Shown: positions 1 to 7,523 of the stretch, one piece after another | How positions within the stretch are numbered: the first letter of the stretch is position 1 | Layout of the letters: every line of letters begins with the position of its first letter | Source of the DNA: DASXRC01 sp036506495 | GTDB taxonomy: Bacteria; Actinomycetota; Actinomycetes; Mycobacteriales; Micromonosporaceae | Length of the DNA: 15,900 nucleotides | Assembly (NCBI GenBank): GCA_036506495.1 | Contig: DASXRQ010000255.1 | Location: 1-15,900 of the forward strand | Direction of reading: 5' to 3' | The notes under the pieces: model-generated | The model's database searches: none | The model's input: the letters and a program-made list of their open reading frames with translations, nothing else | What the model was told of the DNA's origin: nothing | Program-made: the position numbers and the translations under genes

Positions 1-191
1 TCCATCTGCCGGCCGACCACGAGGCCCTGGTCGCGAACAGCTACGCCACCCGGTTTGACGACAGCGCCACCCGAAACCAGCTCGGCATCGAGCCGCGTCC
101 GCTCGAGGAGACGCTTTCCGACGCCGTGTCCTGGCTCCGCCAGGCAGGCCACATCACCGCCCGCCAGGCAGGCCGGCTCCGCGCAGCGTGA
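1..191 (+). CDS. NAD-dependent epimerase/dehydratase family protein, C-terminal fragment
   Basis: The reading frame enters from the left edge (first full codon at base 3) and stops with TGA at 189-191, giving the last 62 residues. The tail contains LGIEPRPLEETLSDAVSWL followed by a G-x-I stretch. This is the usual C-terminal signature of extended short-chain dehydrogenases of the dihydroflavonol-4-reductase/epimerase type, where L-G-x-x-P-R-P-L-E-E-x-L precedes the last helix. The Rossmann domain and catalytic Tyr-Lys lie outside the window, so the substrate cannot be inferred. The stop overlaps the GTG start of the next gene (GTGA), which implies translational coupling in one operon. A 14-bp direct repeat (137-150 and 161-174) encodes a repeated RQAG. 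The family call rests only on this tail. Confidence 0.6.
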   Translation, partial: HLPADHEALVANSYATRFDDSATRNQLGIEPRPLEETLSDAVSWLRQAGHITARQAGRLRAA

Positions 192-717
192 CAACTGTGC
201 CGGTGCTCGTCCTCAGCGGTCCGGTCGGCGCCGGCAAGACCACCATCGCCGCCGAGATCGGTGACCTGCTGCGTGAGACCAACGTTCCCCATGCCATCGT
301 CGACCTCGCGGTGATCGGCTTATGTTGGCCGTCGCCGGCCGATGACCAGTGGAACGAGCGGCTGATTCATCGCAACCTCGCCGCGATGTGGAGTCAGTTT
401 CGCGAGGCAGGCGCGAGCCGGCTCGTGCTGTGCCGGGTGCTGGAGGACCGCGGTTTGCTCCGTCATATCCGCGACGCGGTGCCGGGCGCCGATGTCACCG
501 TCGTGCACCTTCACGTCCCCCCGGACACCTTGCACCGACGGCTGCGAGCCAGGGAGGCTGGCCGCGACCCAGGCTGGTATCTCGACGCCGCCGCCAGTCT
601 GAGCCGGACGATGCGGCCGGGCGAGCTGGCCGATCACGTTGTAGACAACGATGTTCGGCCGGTCCGGACGTCGCCGAAGACATCCTCGCCCGCATCGGCT
701 GGATGCCCGGTCTGTAG
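188..717 (+). pseudogene. P-loop nucleotide kinase-like protein, apparent 1-base frameshift near the 3' end
   Basis: From GTG 188 the frame encodes a Walker A loop, GPVGAGKTT, at about residues 10-18. A compact alpha/beta P-loop fold follows, with a VVHLHVPPDTLHRRL strand-helix typical of small kinases (shikimate/adenylylsulfate/chloramphenicol-phosphotransferase-like). Residues run sensibly to VDNDVRPVR at about 667. The open frame then continues to 814 as Ser/Pro/Arg-rich, implausible sequence. The neighbouring frame supplies a good family-like ending, DVAEDILARIGWMPGL, stopping at TAG 715-717. One extra G after 667 would join the two into a protein of about 176 aa. The gene is therefore either truly frameshifted or affected by a base-call error. 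No strong SD precedes the GTG, so translation probably depends on coupling to the upstream epimerase. The physiological substrate is unknown. Confidence 0.65.
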
Positions 718-750
718 CAGCAGCCGGCCGCGCGCCGGTGTGGAAGGATC

Positions 751-1225
751 GTGGCCGTGGCCGCGCAACGATTCGACGTCACCGCCCGGTCGGGCGGACG
801 CGGGCGAGTCTTGATCGAGGTCCCGTTCGACCCGGATCTGACGTGGCGACCCAAGCGACTCCATCGCATCACTGGAACCGTCAATGGCATGCCGGTACGC
901 GGGATCATCGATGTCCACGGCGAGGACCGCGGGTTCTTGGTCGGGCCGGCATGGTTGCGGGGCTGTGGGATCGAGCCCGGCGACGCCCTCACGGTCGTCA
1001 TCGAACCCGAGGGTCCGCACCGGGATGACCTGGCCGACGACGTCGCCGCGGCGCTGGATGGCAACCCGGACGCGGGGGGAGTTCTTCGATTCGCTCGCCC
1101 AGTTCTACCGTCGCGGGTACCTGCGGTGGATAGACGCGACGAAGCGGCGCCCGGATCAGCGTGCCGAGCGGATCGCAGAAATGATTCAGCTGCTGGCCGC
1201 TTGGACAAAGCAACGTCCGCAATGA
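751..1225 (+). pseudogene. DUF1905/YdeI (OmdA)-type protein, frameshifted in a G-run
   Basis: The first part is a small beta-barrel of the DUF1905 type: VPFDPDLTWRPKRLHRITG, then GTVNGMPVRG and GIEPGDALTVVIEPEG. It runs to the six-G run at 1074-1079. Beyond it the same frame becomes unlike any protein and drifts to 1326. The +1 frame instead gives GEFFDSLAQFYRRGYLRWI and then RAERIAEMIQLLAAW, ending at TGA 1223-1225. That is the helical YdeI/OmdA half, in which an R-x-x-Y-x-x-W-I motif is typical. Removing one G restores a two-domain protein of about 157 aa. GGAAGG at 742-747 suits GTG 757 (9-nt spacing) better than GTG 751. The family is loosely called bacteriocin-protection or OmpD-associated, but its biochemical role is not settled. 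The defect may be a mutation or a homopolymer sequencing error. Confidence 0.65.
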
Positions 1226-1336
1226 CCGCTGTGGGAACCCACTCCATGATCCATTCAGCGGCTGAGCCGATGACGATCATGCGGATTCGGCGGCGGTGGA
1301 GGAGGATACCGAGCGGGTCCACGTGAGGGGGTTGGC

Positions 1337-2452
1337 ATGGCCGTTCACGAGGTGCGCGTCGACCGTTCGAAGACGTTGGCGCAGGAACCGTCCACGGGTC
1401 ACAACCGATGGCATCCGGATATCCGGCCGATCGTGACCTGCGAGCCCGGTGACGAGGTGGTCCTGGAGACTCGCGACGCCTTTGACGGGCAGATGGGGCC
1501 GAACGCCACCCTGGACACGGTGGCCGCGCCCAACCTGGACGTGGTGCATCCGTTGACCGGCCCGGTGTACGTCGACGGTGCCGAGCCAGGAGACCTGCTC
1601 GAGGTGGAGATCCTTGAGGTGTTGCCCGACAGCTACGGCTACACCGTCCAGGTGCCGGGGTTCGGGTTCCTCCGCGACGTCTTCCTCGAGCCGTTCATCG
1701 TTCGGTGGGCGATCGCCGATGGATGGGCGAGGTCCGATGATCTGCCCGGCGTACGCATCCCGGGTGCCCCGTTCGTGGGGACGATTGGACTGTCCCCCGG
1801 GCGGGAGGCACTCGGACGGATAACCGCGCGGGAGCAGGCGGCGTTGGACCGGGGCGGGTTTGTGCTGCCACCCTCCCCATCGGGCGCGGTGCCGGCGGAC
1901 TCGCGCATCGCGGCCGAGGCCCTGCGGACGATTCCGCCGCGGGAACAGGCCGGCAACGTCGACATCAAGCAGTTGGCGGCGGGCACGCGGCTCTTTATCG
2001 CGGTCGACACCCCGGGCGCGCTCTTCTCCGCGGGGGATGCGCACTTCGCTCAGGGCGACTCCGAGACGTGTGGTACGGCGATCGAGATGAACGGGACACT
2101 GCAGGTCCGATTCTCGGTGCACCGCGGTGAGGCGCGGCGGAGAGACATTCGTGACCCGAGTTTCTCCCGGACGGATTACTGGGTCGCGCCGGAGTACGCG
2201 ACGCCGCGTCGGTTCTTCGCCACGACCGGAATGTCGGTGAGCCGGGATGGTGAGCTGGTCGCCGAGGACGCGACGCTGGCCGCGCGCAACGCGTTGCTGA
2301 ACATGATCGACTATCTGGGTGATCGGGGCTGGAGCAGGCAACAGGCGTACGCCATTTGCAGCGTCGCTGTCGACCTCAAGGTCAGCCAGCTTGTCGATGT
2401 CCCCAGCTTCCTGGTGTCCGCCTTTCTACCGGAGGACATCTTCACCACGTGA
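1337..2452 (+). CDS. Acetamidase/formamidase (FmdA/AmdA) family protein
   Basis: A complete 371-aa frame starts at ATG 1337, preceded by GAGGGG with good spacing. Family hallmarks include the N-terminal block around WHPDIRPIVTCEPGDEV, the PLTGPVYVDGAEPGDLLEV motif (about residues 74-93), GNVDIKQLAAGTRLF, and GDAHFAQGDSETCGTAIE. The last resembles the conserved G-D-x-H-x-x-Q-G-x-G-E segment of formamidases. These cytosolic enzymes hydrolyse short aliphatic amides to ammonium and a carboxylate. Which amide is used cannot be told from the sequence. The length fits the family (about 300-410 aa). The preceding 111 bases (1226-1336) hold no gene, so it may have its own promoter. It converges on the DapB-like gene with only 19 bases between the stops. 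Confidence 0.88.
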   Translation: MAVHEVRVDRSKTLAQEPSTGHNRWHPDIRPIVTCEPGDEVVLETRDAFDGQMGPNATLDTVAAPNLDVVHPLTGPVYVDGAEPGDLLEVEILEVLPDSYGYTVQVPGFGFLRDVFLEPFIVRWAIADGWARSDDLPGVRIPGAPFVGTIGLSPGREALGRITAREQAALDRGGFVLPPSPSGAVPADSRIAAEALRTIPPREQAGNVDIKQLAAGTRLFIAVDTPGALFSAGDAHFAQGDSETCGTAIEMNGTLQVRFSVHRGEARRRDIRDPSFSRTDYWVAPEYATPRRFFATTGMSVSRDGELVAEDATLAARNALLNMIDYLGDRGWSRQQAYAICSVAVDLKVSQLVDVPSFLVSAFLPEDIFTT

Positions 2453-2471
2453 CGCCATCGGTCCTCGCACG

Positions 2472-3272
2472 TCAGCGCTTGAGCAGCAGGGTGTCCAACC
2501 CCCGGACAAGCCCGAGGCGCTGCGGCGCGGCACGGACAGCCAACAGTGTTCCCGCGACGTAGGGCGCGGCCGACGCGCCGGCGTCGTGCCTGATCACCAG
2601 CCGCTCGTCGGGCAACGCGAACACCACCTCGGTCGAGACCGTGAAGCTCGGCAGACGCAGGGAATGCACCTGCGTACCGCCGATCGCGGCGCCGCGCGCC
2701 GCCGGATGGCCCGCCGTGTCGGCGACCGGTACGGCCAACGCCGGTGTGCCGAGCGCGCCGAGGCGCTCGGCGAGCTCGCGAGCCGTGCCGCTGGGCGAGT
2801 CCTTCTTGCCCGCAGAGGCGTAGTCGATGATCTCGCGGTACGGCAGGTACGGCGCGACCAACAGCGCCGCGGCCTGCGCCATGGCGGCCGTGAGGGAGAA
2901 GTTGCCGGCCGCCACGACCCCGACGCCGGCCCATTCGGCGGCGGTGGCGATCTCCGCGAATTCGCCCGCTCCGAGTCCGGATGTGCCGATGACCACCGCC
3001 ACGCCACGCTCGATCGCAGTCAGCGTGTGCCGGAACACCGCGTCGTGCGAGGTGTAGTCCACGAGCACGTCGACGCCGTCCAGGGCGTCGGTCACCCGAG
3101 CGAGGACGGGTACGCCGTTCGGTTCGCCACCCCATGCCGTGCCGAGGTCAGCGCCGGCGGCTGACCGGCTCACGGCCGACCGCAGCGTCAGGTCCTCGGC
3201 GAGGAGGATCCCCTCCGCCACCGCGCGGCCGGTCCACCCGGTCGCCCCGGCCACACACACCGCAAGAGCCAT
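2472..3272 (-). CDS. DapB-like reductase (4-hydroxy-tetrahydrodipicolinate reductase family paralogue)
   Basis: Starting at ATG 3272, the 266-aa protein begins directly with the nucleotide-binding strand AVCVAGATGWTG. An upstream extension from TTG 3335 adds non-conserved residues and is rejected. DapB motifs follow in order: VDYTSHDAVF (about 71-80), GTSGLG (about 97-102), AAGNFS (about 121-126) and KKDSPSGTA (about 156-164), the substrate-binding loop. In bona fide DapB the segment before this loop carries a His-His pair (E. coli H159/H160) ahead of the catalytic Lys. Here it reads YASAGKK, so both histidines are replaced (A152, S153) while the lysine is kept. No other lysine-pathway gene is nearby. 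It is therefore probably a paralogue acting on a different substrate, or a weak enzyme. It is divergent from the secreted propeller gene. Confidence 0.78.
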   Translation of the reverse strand: MALAVCVAGATGWTGRAVAEGILLAEDLTLRSAVSRSAAGADLGTAWGGEPNGVPVLARVTDALDGVDVLVDYTSHDAVFRHTLTAIERGVAVVIGTSGLGAGEFAEIATAAEWAGVGVVAAGNFSLTAAMAQAAALLVAPYLPYREIIDYASAGKKDSPSGTARELAERLGALGTPALAVPVADTAGHPAARGAAIGGTQVHSLRLPSFTVSTEVVFALPDERLVIRHDAGASAAPYVAGTLLAVRAAPQRLGLVRGLDTLLLKR

Positions 3273-3297
3273 AGGGAGCACCGTACGCACGGTCGGA

Positions 3298-3326
3298 TTG
3301 CCAACGGATGCCGCACCGGGTGAGAT
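3298..3326 (+). promoter_or_regulatory. Possible sigma-70-type promoter for the secreted propeller gene
   Basis: In the 117-bp divergent gap, TTGCCA (3298-3303) lies exactly 17 bases before TGAGAT (3321-3326). This loosely fits TTGACA-N17-TAnnnT and would give a leader of about 55-60 bases before ATG 3390. The -10 match is weak, so this is only a candidate. Confidence 0.25.
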
Positions 3327-3389
3327 GAGGGACAAGAGGGGCCACGGGGGTCAGGGAGCCCATTGCGAACGGAGTCGCTGGAGGGACCC

Positions 3390-5201
3390 ATGCGACGCGT
3401 CCTGTTCCTGTTCATCACGACAACCCTGGTGCTGTTCGGCCTGGCCGGCGTGCGATCGGCGTCGGCGCAGCCGCCCGACACCGACGACCGGGTGACCCCC
3501 GCGACGGCGTACGTGCGGCATGACGGAGGCACCGACCGCGCGATCCAACACTGCTCTGACACGTCCACCAGCACGGCGCCCGACGTGCCGGGTGACGGTG
3601 ACACCGACTCCAACGACGGCGGAGCGTTCCGGCAGGGCAACGAGCCCACAGTCGCGATCGACCCGACCAACCCGAACCTGGTCTTCGCGAGCTGGAACGA
3701 CTACTGCGACACCGATCTGGGCGGCGGTTGGATGGGCCTGGCGTACTCCACGAACAGAGGTGAGAGCTGGACCCCTTCGAAGATCCCCGGGTACCCGAGC
3801 GACACCTCGGCCGAGGGGATCGCGTCGCCACTGCACGGCCGGCAGCTGGAGGCGGGCGACCCCCTGCTCGCGTTCGACCGCAGCGGCAACCTGTTCGCCG
3901 GCGGAATCGCATTCAACCGAGTCAACCCGCAGAACGGTGACGTCTGGGTGGCCAGCTACGCCAGGACGCCGCACGCGAGCGGGTATCCGAAGGACTACCT
4001 ACGCACCGTCGTCGTCGGCCAGGGCACGCCGGCACTCAACGGCGTCTTCTCGGACAAGCCGTCGCTCGAGGTCGACCGCACCGGCGGCGCGCACGACGGG
4101 AACGTCTACATCTGCTGGTCGCGGTTCGTCGGTTTCAACGGGCGTACCACGATCTACTTCAGCCGCTCGACCGACTCGGGTGCGAGCTTCTCTCAGCCGA
4201 TCAAGCTGTCCGAGGGCAAGGACGTGCAGGGCTGCGACATCGCGATCGAGCACGACGGCGACGTATATGTGACATGGGGGACGCGCGACACCTCGTCGGT
4301 CAACACCGTGGAGGGCCTAGCCTTCGCGCGGTCCGCCGACGGTGGTGCGACGTTCGCCAACGCCGGCCAGATTGCCGCATTCACGCGGTACTTCCCGTCT
4401 GACGGCGACCGCAACTGCGGTGACGGCGCGGTCACCTGCCCATCGGGTTTCGTGTTCTTCCGCGTACCGCTCGAACCAAGGGCGACCGCCGACCAGAGCG
4501 GGCTACTGCCGGGTGTGTATGCCACCTACAACGCGGTCGACCCGGCCACCGTCGTACCGAGCACCAGCTCCTACAGCTCGGCCGGGGCCAACTCCGGACG
4601 CGTCGGCCGATCGGTCGTCTACGTCGTGAGGTCGGTCGACAACGGTCAGACCTGGTCCGCACCGATGAAGGTCGACCAGGCCGGCGGACGCGGTCACCAG
4701 TACTTCTCCGACGTCGACGCGCTGGGCGGCAAGCTGGTTGCGATCTGGCAGGACAACCGCACCGACGACGCGTATTCGCTGCAGCTGCCGATCGGCAACA
4801 CCCGCGACGCGCAGGGTCGGCCGGTCTCGTCTGGTACCGACGTCGTCGGCACGTACTGGTCGGTCTCCGACGACGGAGTCTCGTTCACGCCGATGGGCGA
4901 GCTGTCGTCGGTCACCCACCAGCCGTCGTACGAGATGTTCGGCAACCGGCAACTGCCGTTCCAAGGTGACTACAACTGGGTCGCGTTGGCGTTCGACGGC
5001 GCCTCGCTGTTCGGGTACGTTGCGTGGACCGACAACCGGGACGTGTTGCCGGGCGAGGACATCCGGGAAACGGACTACGACGATAACTTCGACGTTCATC
5101 AATGCCGTACGCCATCCGCGCTCGAGCCGGACACCTGCCCGAACGCGCATGGCCTGGACCAGAACATCTACGGCCAGTCGATCGATCTGACCGTCGGATA
5201 A
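3390..5201 (+). CDS. Secreted sialidase-like (Asp-box/BNR) beta-propeller protein
   Basis: The 603-aa frame starts at ATG 3390 with a GGAGGG SD just upstream. The in-frame ATG at 3363 would only prefix the signal peptide with charged residues. Residues 1-26 form a Sec signal peptide: Arg-Arg, a hydrophobic core LFLFITTTLVLFGLAG, and cleavage after ASA. The mature chain carries five Asp-box-like turns: STNRGESW (about 120), STDSGASF (260), SADGGATF (315), SVDNGQTW (415) and SDDGVSF (about 493). They alternate with strand-rich segments such as DGNVYICWSR, DGDVYVTWGT and GKLVAIWQDNR, as in sialidase-fold propellers. I do not see a clear FRIP arginine motif, so true sialidase activity is unproven. 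A binding or other glycan-hydrolysing role is equally possible. Several cysteines suggest disulphides. The transcript likely ends at the palindrome 15 bases downstream. Confidence 0.8.
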   Translation: MRRVLFLFITTTLVLFGLAGVRSASAQPPDTDDRVTPATAYVRHDGGTDRAIQHCSDTSTSTAPDVPGDGDTDSNDGGAFRQGNEPTVAIDPTNPNLVFASWNDYCDTDLGGGWMGLAYSTNRGESWTPSKIPGYPSDTSAEGIASPLHGRQLEAGDPLLAFDRSGNLFAGGIAFNRVNPQNGDVWVASYARTPHASGYPKDYLRTVVVGQGTPALNGVFSDKPSLEVDRTGGAHDGNVYICWSRFVGFNGRTTIYFSRSTDSGASFSQPIKLSEGKDVQGCDIAIEHDGDVYVTWGTRDTSSVNTVEGLAFARSADGGATFANAGQIAAFTRYFPSDGDRNCGDGAVTCPSGFVFFRVPLEPRATADQSGLLPGVYATYNAVDPATVVPSTSSYSSAGANSGRVGRSVVYVVRSVDNGQTWSAPMKVDQAGGRGHQYFSDVDALGGKLVAIWQDNRTDDAYSLQLPIGNTRDAQGRPVSSGTDVVGTYWSVSDDGVSFTPMGELSSVTHQPSYEMFGNRQLPFQGDYNWVALAFDGASLFGYVAWTDNRDVLPGEDIRETDYDDNFDVHQCRTPSALEPDTCPNAHGLDQNIYGQSIDLTVG

Positions 5202-5215
5202 GCAACGGTCGCGCC

Positions 5216-5251
5216 GTCTGCCGGCCGCCGGGCGCCCGGCGGCCGGCAGAC
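5216..5251. terminator. Perfect 36-bp palindrome, bidirectional terminator between convergent genes
   Basis: The left half GTCTGCCGGCCGCCGGGC is followed directly by its exact reverse complement, giving an 18-bp uninterrupted inverted repeat. It lies between the stop of the propeller gene (5201) and the convergent hypothetical gene (stop at 5258). The very GC-rich hairpin without a T-tract is the usual actinobacterial terminator style. Confidence 0.75.
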
Positions 5252-5257
5252 ACGCGG

Positions 5258-5917
5258 CTAGGGGTCACCGTCCCGCTTCCACAGGACAAAATCGAAGAGG
5301 TACGCCACGGGGCGGTGGCTGTTGCCGTCAACTTCCGCCCGCACCGTCTCCAAGAAGCCAAACCGCCGCGAACTGGACAGCACGCAGAACGTCGTCGGTC
5401 GGTCGAACGACGCCAACGGCACCGACGGCGCGTACGCGCTTCCTGGCAGTCCACGACAGCCGGCGAGCGTCGCCGTGCCCGATGGCCACGGAGCGAAGCC
5501 GGCATGGTTGAGAGCCTTGAGGCCGACGTCGCTGGCCGCCGCGTCAGCAAGCTCGCTCGGAACCGGCCCGCCGTTCACGCTCAGCTCAACCTCGCCAGGA
5601 CCCAGCGTCGCCACGATCTCGTTCGCATCCATGTCGATGCCAAAGTCGGTGGCCGCAACGGTCGCGTGGCTCTCGACATACGTCTGTGGGTCCGTCGGTG
5701 ACGAATGTCCTCCCTCAGTGGTGACGGCCGGACCCCCGGCAGACGACGACGGCGCTCCCGACCCGCCCCTCGGCCCGGGATCGGCCGGGCCAATCAGCTG
5801 AACGAGCGCGACGGCGGAGCCGAGAATCGTCGCTATCGCTCCGACGCCCGTCCACGCGGGATGTCGCAGCCATCCGTGTCGGTGGTGGGCCTCCCGCCCT
5901 TCGGCCGGTCCCGACAT
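5258..5917 (-). CDS. Hypothetical membrane-anchored extracytoplasmic protein
   Basis: A 219-aa frame starts at ATG 5917, preceded by AAGGTG with five bases of spacing. Residues about 22-43 (TGVGAIATILGSAVALVQLIG) form one hydrophobic helix after a short His/Arg-rich cytosolic segment, so the orientation should be N-in. A Gly/Ser/Pro-rich linker (about 44-75) leads to a globular domain of about 140 residues. The domain has two cysteines (in AGCRG and TFCVL) that could form a disulphide, and ends with strand-like YLFDFVLWKRDGDP. I do not recognise the domain. The layout resembles actinobacterial envelope proteins tied to the membrane by one helix. It converges on the propeller gene across the 36-bp terminator and lies downstream of PhzF in the same direction with a 193-base gap, so co-transcription is possible but not shown. 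Confidence 0.6.
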   Translation of the reverse strand: MSGPAEGREAHHRHGWLRHPAWTGVGAIATILGSAVALVQLIGPADPGPRGGSGAPSSSAGGPAVTTEGGHSSPTDPQTYVESHATVAATDFGIDMDANEIVATLGPGEVELSVNGGPVPSELADAAASDVGLKALNHAGFAPWPSGTATLAGCRGLPGSAYAPSVPLASFDRPTTFCVLSSSRRFGFLETVRAEVDGNSHRPVAYLFDFVLWKRDGDP

Positions 5918-6110
5918 GGCTGCACCTTAACGAACATCCTCATCGGACGGTACGCCGGTGCGCTGCGCCGCTCTGTGCGAATCGCGGCTCACCGCCGAAC
6001 CGCTGGAGCCGACACCGGCATCGCGGCCCGGGCAATCTCCGCGGTCAACTCGGGCGACCCCTCGCCACCAGTCATGACCATCGCGTGAGCCGGTGAACGA
6101 GCCTCGTCGT

Positions 6111-6953
6111 CTAAGTACGTGGTTTATCCGGGGGCTGCTGCAGGGTGCCGTCGAGAATGGTAACGGCGTGCCCCGTGAGGTAGACCCGGTCGCCGTGGAC
6201 GACGGTGCGAACCAGGCCGGTGCGGGCGGATGCCTGCAGCCCGGTGAGAGCAATGCTGCTGAGGCGGCTCGACCAGTAGGGGCCCAGGGCTGTGTGGGCG
6301 CTGCCGGTGACCGGGTCCTCGGCGATGCCGTTGGCGGGGGCGAAGTAGCGGGAGACGAAGTCGTAGCCGCTGTTCCGGTCCATCGCTGGGGCGGTCGCGA
6401 TGATCCCACGGATGGCGTCGCGGCGGGTCAGGCGCGCCAGGGCGGCGACCTCGGGGGTGAGGGCGCGGACGGTGGCCTCGTCGGGCAAGATCGCGAGCAG
6501 ATCGCCCAGCGCGCCGGTGCGGTATGTGGCCTCGGGCTGGACGCCGAGGGCGTCGGCGAGGCCGACCGGGGCCGGTGCCTCCGTCGGGAGCGCGGCGGGG
6601 AAGTCCAGGGTGATCGTGCCGTCGTCGCGGGTGTGAGCGATCAGGACGCCGCTGGGACTGCTGAACCGGACGGTACCGGCGGTCCCGCGATCGCAGTGCA
6701 AGGCGTGGGCGGTGGCCAGGGTAGCGTGGCCGCACAGGTTGCTTTCGCCCGTGGCGGTGAACCAGCGCAGCGCCCAGTCAGCGTCGATGTCGGCGGGCAG
6801 CCGGTGGGCGAAGGCCGTCTCGAGGTTTATCTCGGCGGCGATCTGCTGCATCCAGGCCTCGTCGGGCCACGCGGCGGTGTCGAGCAGGCAGACGGCGGCG
6901 GGGTTGCCGGCGAACGGACGGTCGGCGAATGCGTCGATGACCCGAATCCGCAT
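6111..6953 (-). CDS. PhzF-family isomerase/epimerase-like protein
   Basis: The 280-aa protein starts at ATG 6953 (MRIRVIDAF). Upstream in-frame codons do not look conserved, and no strong SD is visible. PhzF landmarks are clear: FAGNPAAVC (residues 14-22), the catalytic-Glu block INLETAFAH with Glu at position 45 (the same number as Glu45 in Pseudomonas PhzF), SNLCGHATLATAHAL (71-85), and DPVTGSAHTALGPYW near the C-terminus. The fold is a tandem diaminopimelate-epimerase-like dimer half. Known PhzF catalyses isomerisation of dihydro-3-hydroxyanthranilate in phenazine synthesis. No other phenazine gene is present, so this is one of the many PhzF-like proteins of unknown substrate. It is divergent from the small PLDc_N-like gene. 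Confidence 0.87.
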   Translation of the reverse strand: MRIRVIDAFADRPFAGNPAAVCLLDTAAWPDEAWMQQIAAEINLETAFAHRLPADIDADWALRWFTATGESNLCGHATLATAHALHCDRGTAGTVRFSSPSGVLIAHTRDDGTITLDFPAALPTEAPAPVGLADALGVQPEATYRTGALGDLLAILPDEATVRALTPEVAALARLTRRDAIRGIIATAPAMDRNSGYDFVSRYFAPANGIAEDPVTGSAHTALGPYWSSRLSSIALTGLQASARTGLVRTVVHGDRVYLTGHAVTILDGTLQQPPDKPRT

Positions 6954-7116
6954 GAGGTAACCGTAGGACGGGTCAACAGAGCCATCCTTCCCGGCCCAGC
7001 TGACTGTTGGCACCGAACCAGGTGAGTACTCTTGACCGTGCCCGGGGCCCCGCCCGCCAGATGATCGGCGTACCGGAACCACGCGGATGTCTGCCGCAAC
7101 TCCGGTGGAGGCGACG

Positions 7117-7332
7117 ATGCACAATACGACGGTCGTCCTGATCACCGTCGTGGCGATCATGACTGTGGTTGTCTGGTTCGACAGGCGCTGCATGGCGGAC
7201 CTGGCCCAGACCAGCGACAGAGAGCTGCACTACTTCAACCGCAACACCTGGGCGCTGATCATCGTGCTGTGGTTCCCCATCGGCCCAATGCTCTACCTGC
7301 GATACGCCAAGGGCCCGCGCCGGTTCAGTTGA
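7117..7332 (+). CDS. Small two-helix membrane protein, PLDc_N-like
   Basis: GGAGG at 7107-7111 with five-base spacing selects ATG 7117 and a 71-aa product. The upstream ATG at 7087 lacks an SD and only adds ten residues. Two hydrophobic helices are visible, TTVVLITVVAIMTVVVW (about 4-20) and TWALIIVLWFPIGPMLYL (about 44-61), separated by a polar loop. The second helix with W-x-x-x-x-x-x-x-P-x-G-x-x-x-Y and a basic tail (RYAKGPRR) matches the PLDc_N module. That module is found at the N-terminus of cardiolipin synthases and as stand-alone small actinobacterial proteins. Stand-alone members have no established function. It is divergent from PhzF and followed by a non-coding gap with a strong inverted repeat. 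Confidence 0.72.
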   Translation: MHNTTVVLITVVAIMTVVVWFDRRCMADLAQTSDRELHYFNRNTWALIIVLWFPIGPMLYLRYAKGPRRFS

Positions 7333-7411
7333 CGACCGCGGGGGACCGTCGACTCGCTCGCGCCAGTGGCTGTTCTGGGCTCATTTTGGTTTCATCTGCT
7401 TGGCGGACCCG

Positions 7412-7457
7412 ATCGTGGAACGGACGAGGGCATGCAACACTTCGTCCGTTCCACGAT
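7412..7457. repeat. 16-bp perfect inverted repeat with 14-base spacer
   Basis: ATCGTGGAACGGACGA (7412-7427) is matched exactly by its reverse complement at 7442-7457. The arms enclose a 14-base loop containing GCATGC. It sits in the 191-base gap (7333-7523) between convergent genes, which holds nothing else I can identify. It could be a terminator hairpin for one or both neighbours (there is no T-tract) or a dyad operator. The arm contains TGGAACGGACG, which recurs upstream of the ECF sigma gene at 10472-10482. Confidence 0.6.
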
Positions 7458-7523
7458 GGCCAGGCCGCGCGCGTCGCGGCCCGACAGACCGCAACGTCGA
7501 TCCGCGCCTGGACCTGTTGTGAC

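Noticed and set aside
137..174. 14-bp direct repeat CCGCCAGGCAGGCC at a 24-base offset.
   Set aside because: It lies inside the epimerase coding end and encodes a repeated RQAG. There is no sign of a recombination or attachment site; a short coding duplication is the simplest explanation.
3273..3335. Alternative TTG start for the DapB-like gene adding 21 residues.
   Set aside because: The extra residues precede the first Rossmann strand with no conservation, TTG is a rare start, and DapB proteins begin directly at the nucleotide-binding strand.
5989..6081. Minus-strand 30-codon ORF (MVMTGGEGSPELTAEIARAA...) in the gap between the PhzF-like and anchored hypothetical genes.
   Set aside because: There is no Shine-Dalgarno before the ATG and no recognisable family, and an ORF of this length is expected by chance. 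The 193-base gap is better described as non-coding with no clear feature.
6954..7193. N-terminal extension of the PhzF-like gene to 7193.
   Set aside because: It would overlap the divergent PLDc_N-like gene, which has a good SD. PhzF proteins begin at MRIRVIDAF-type sequence.
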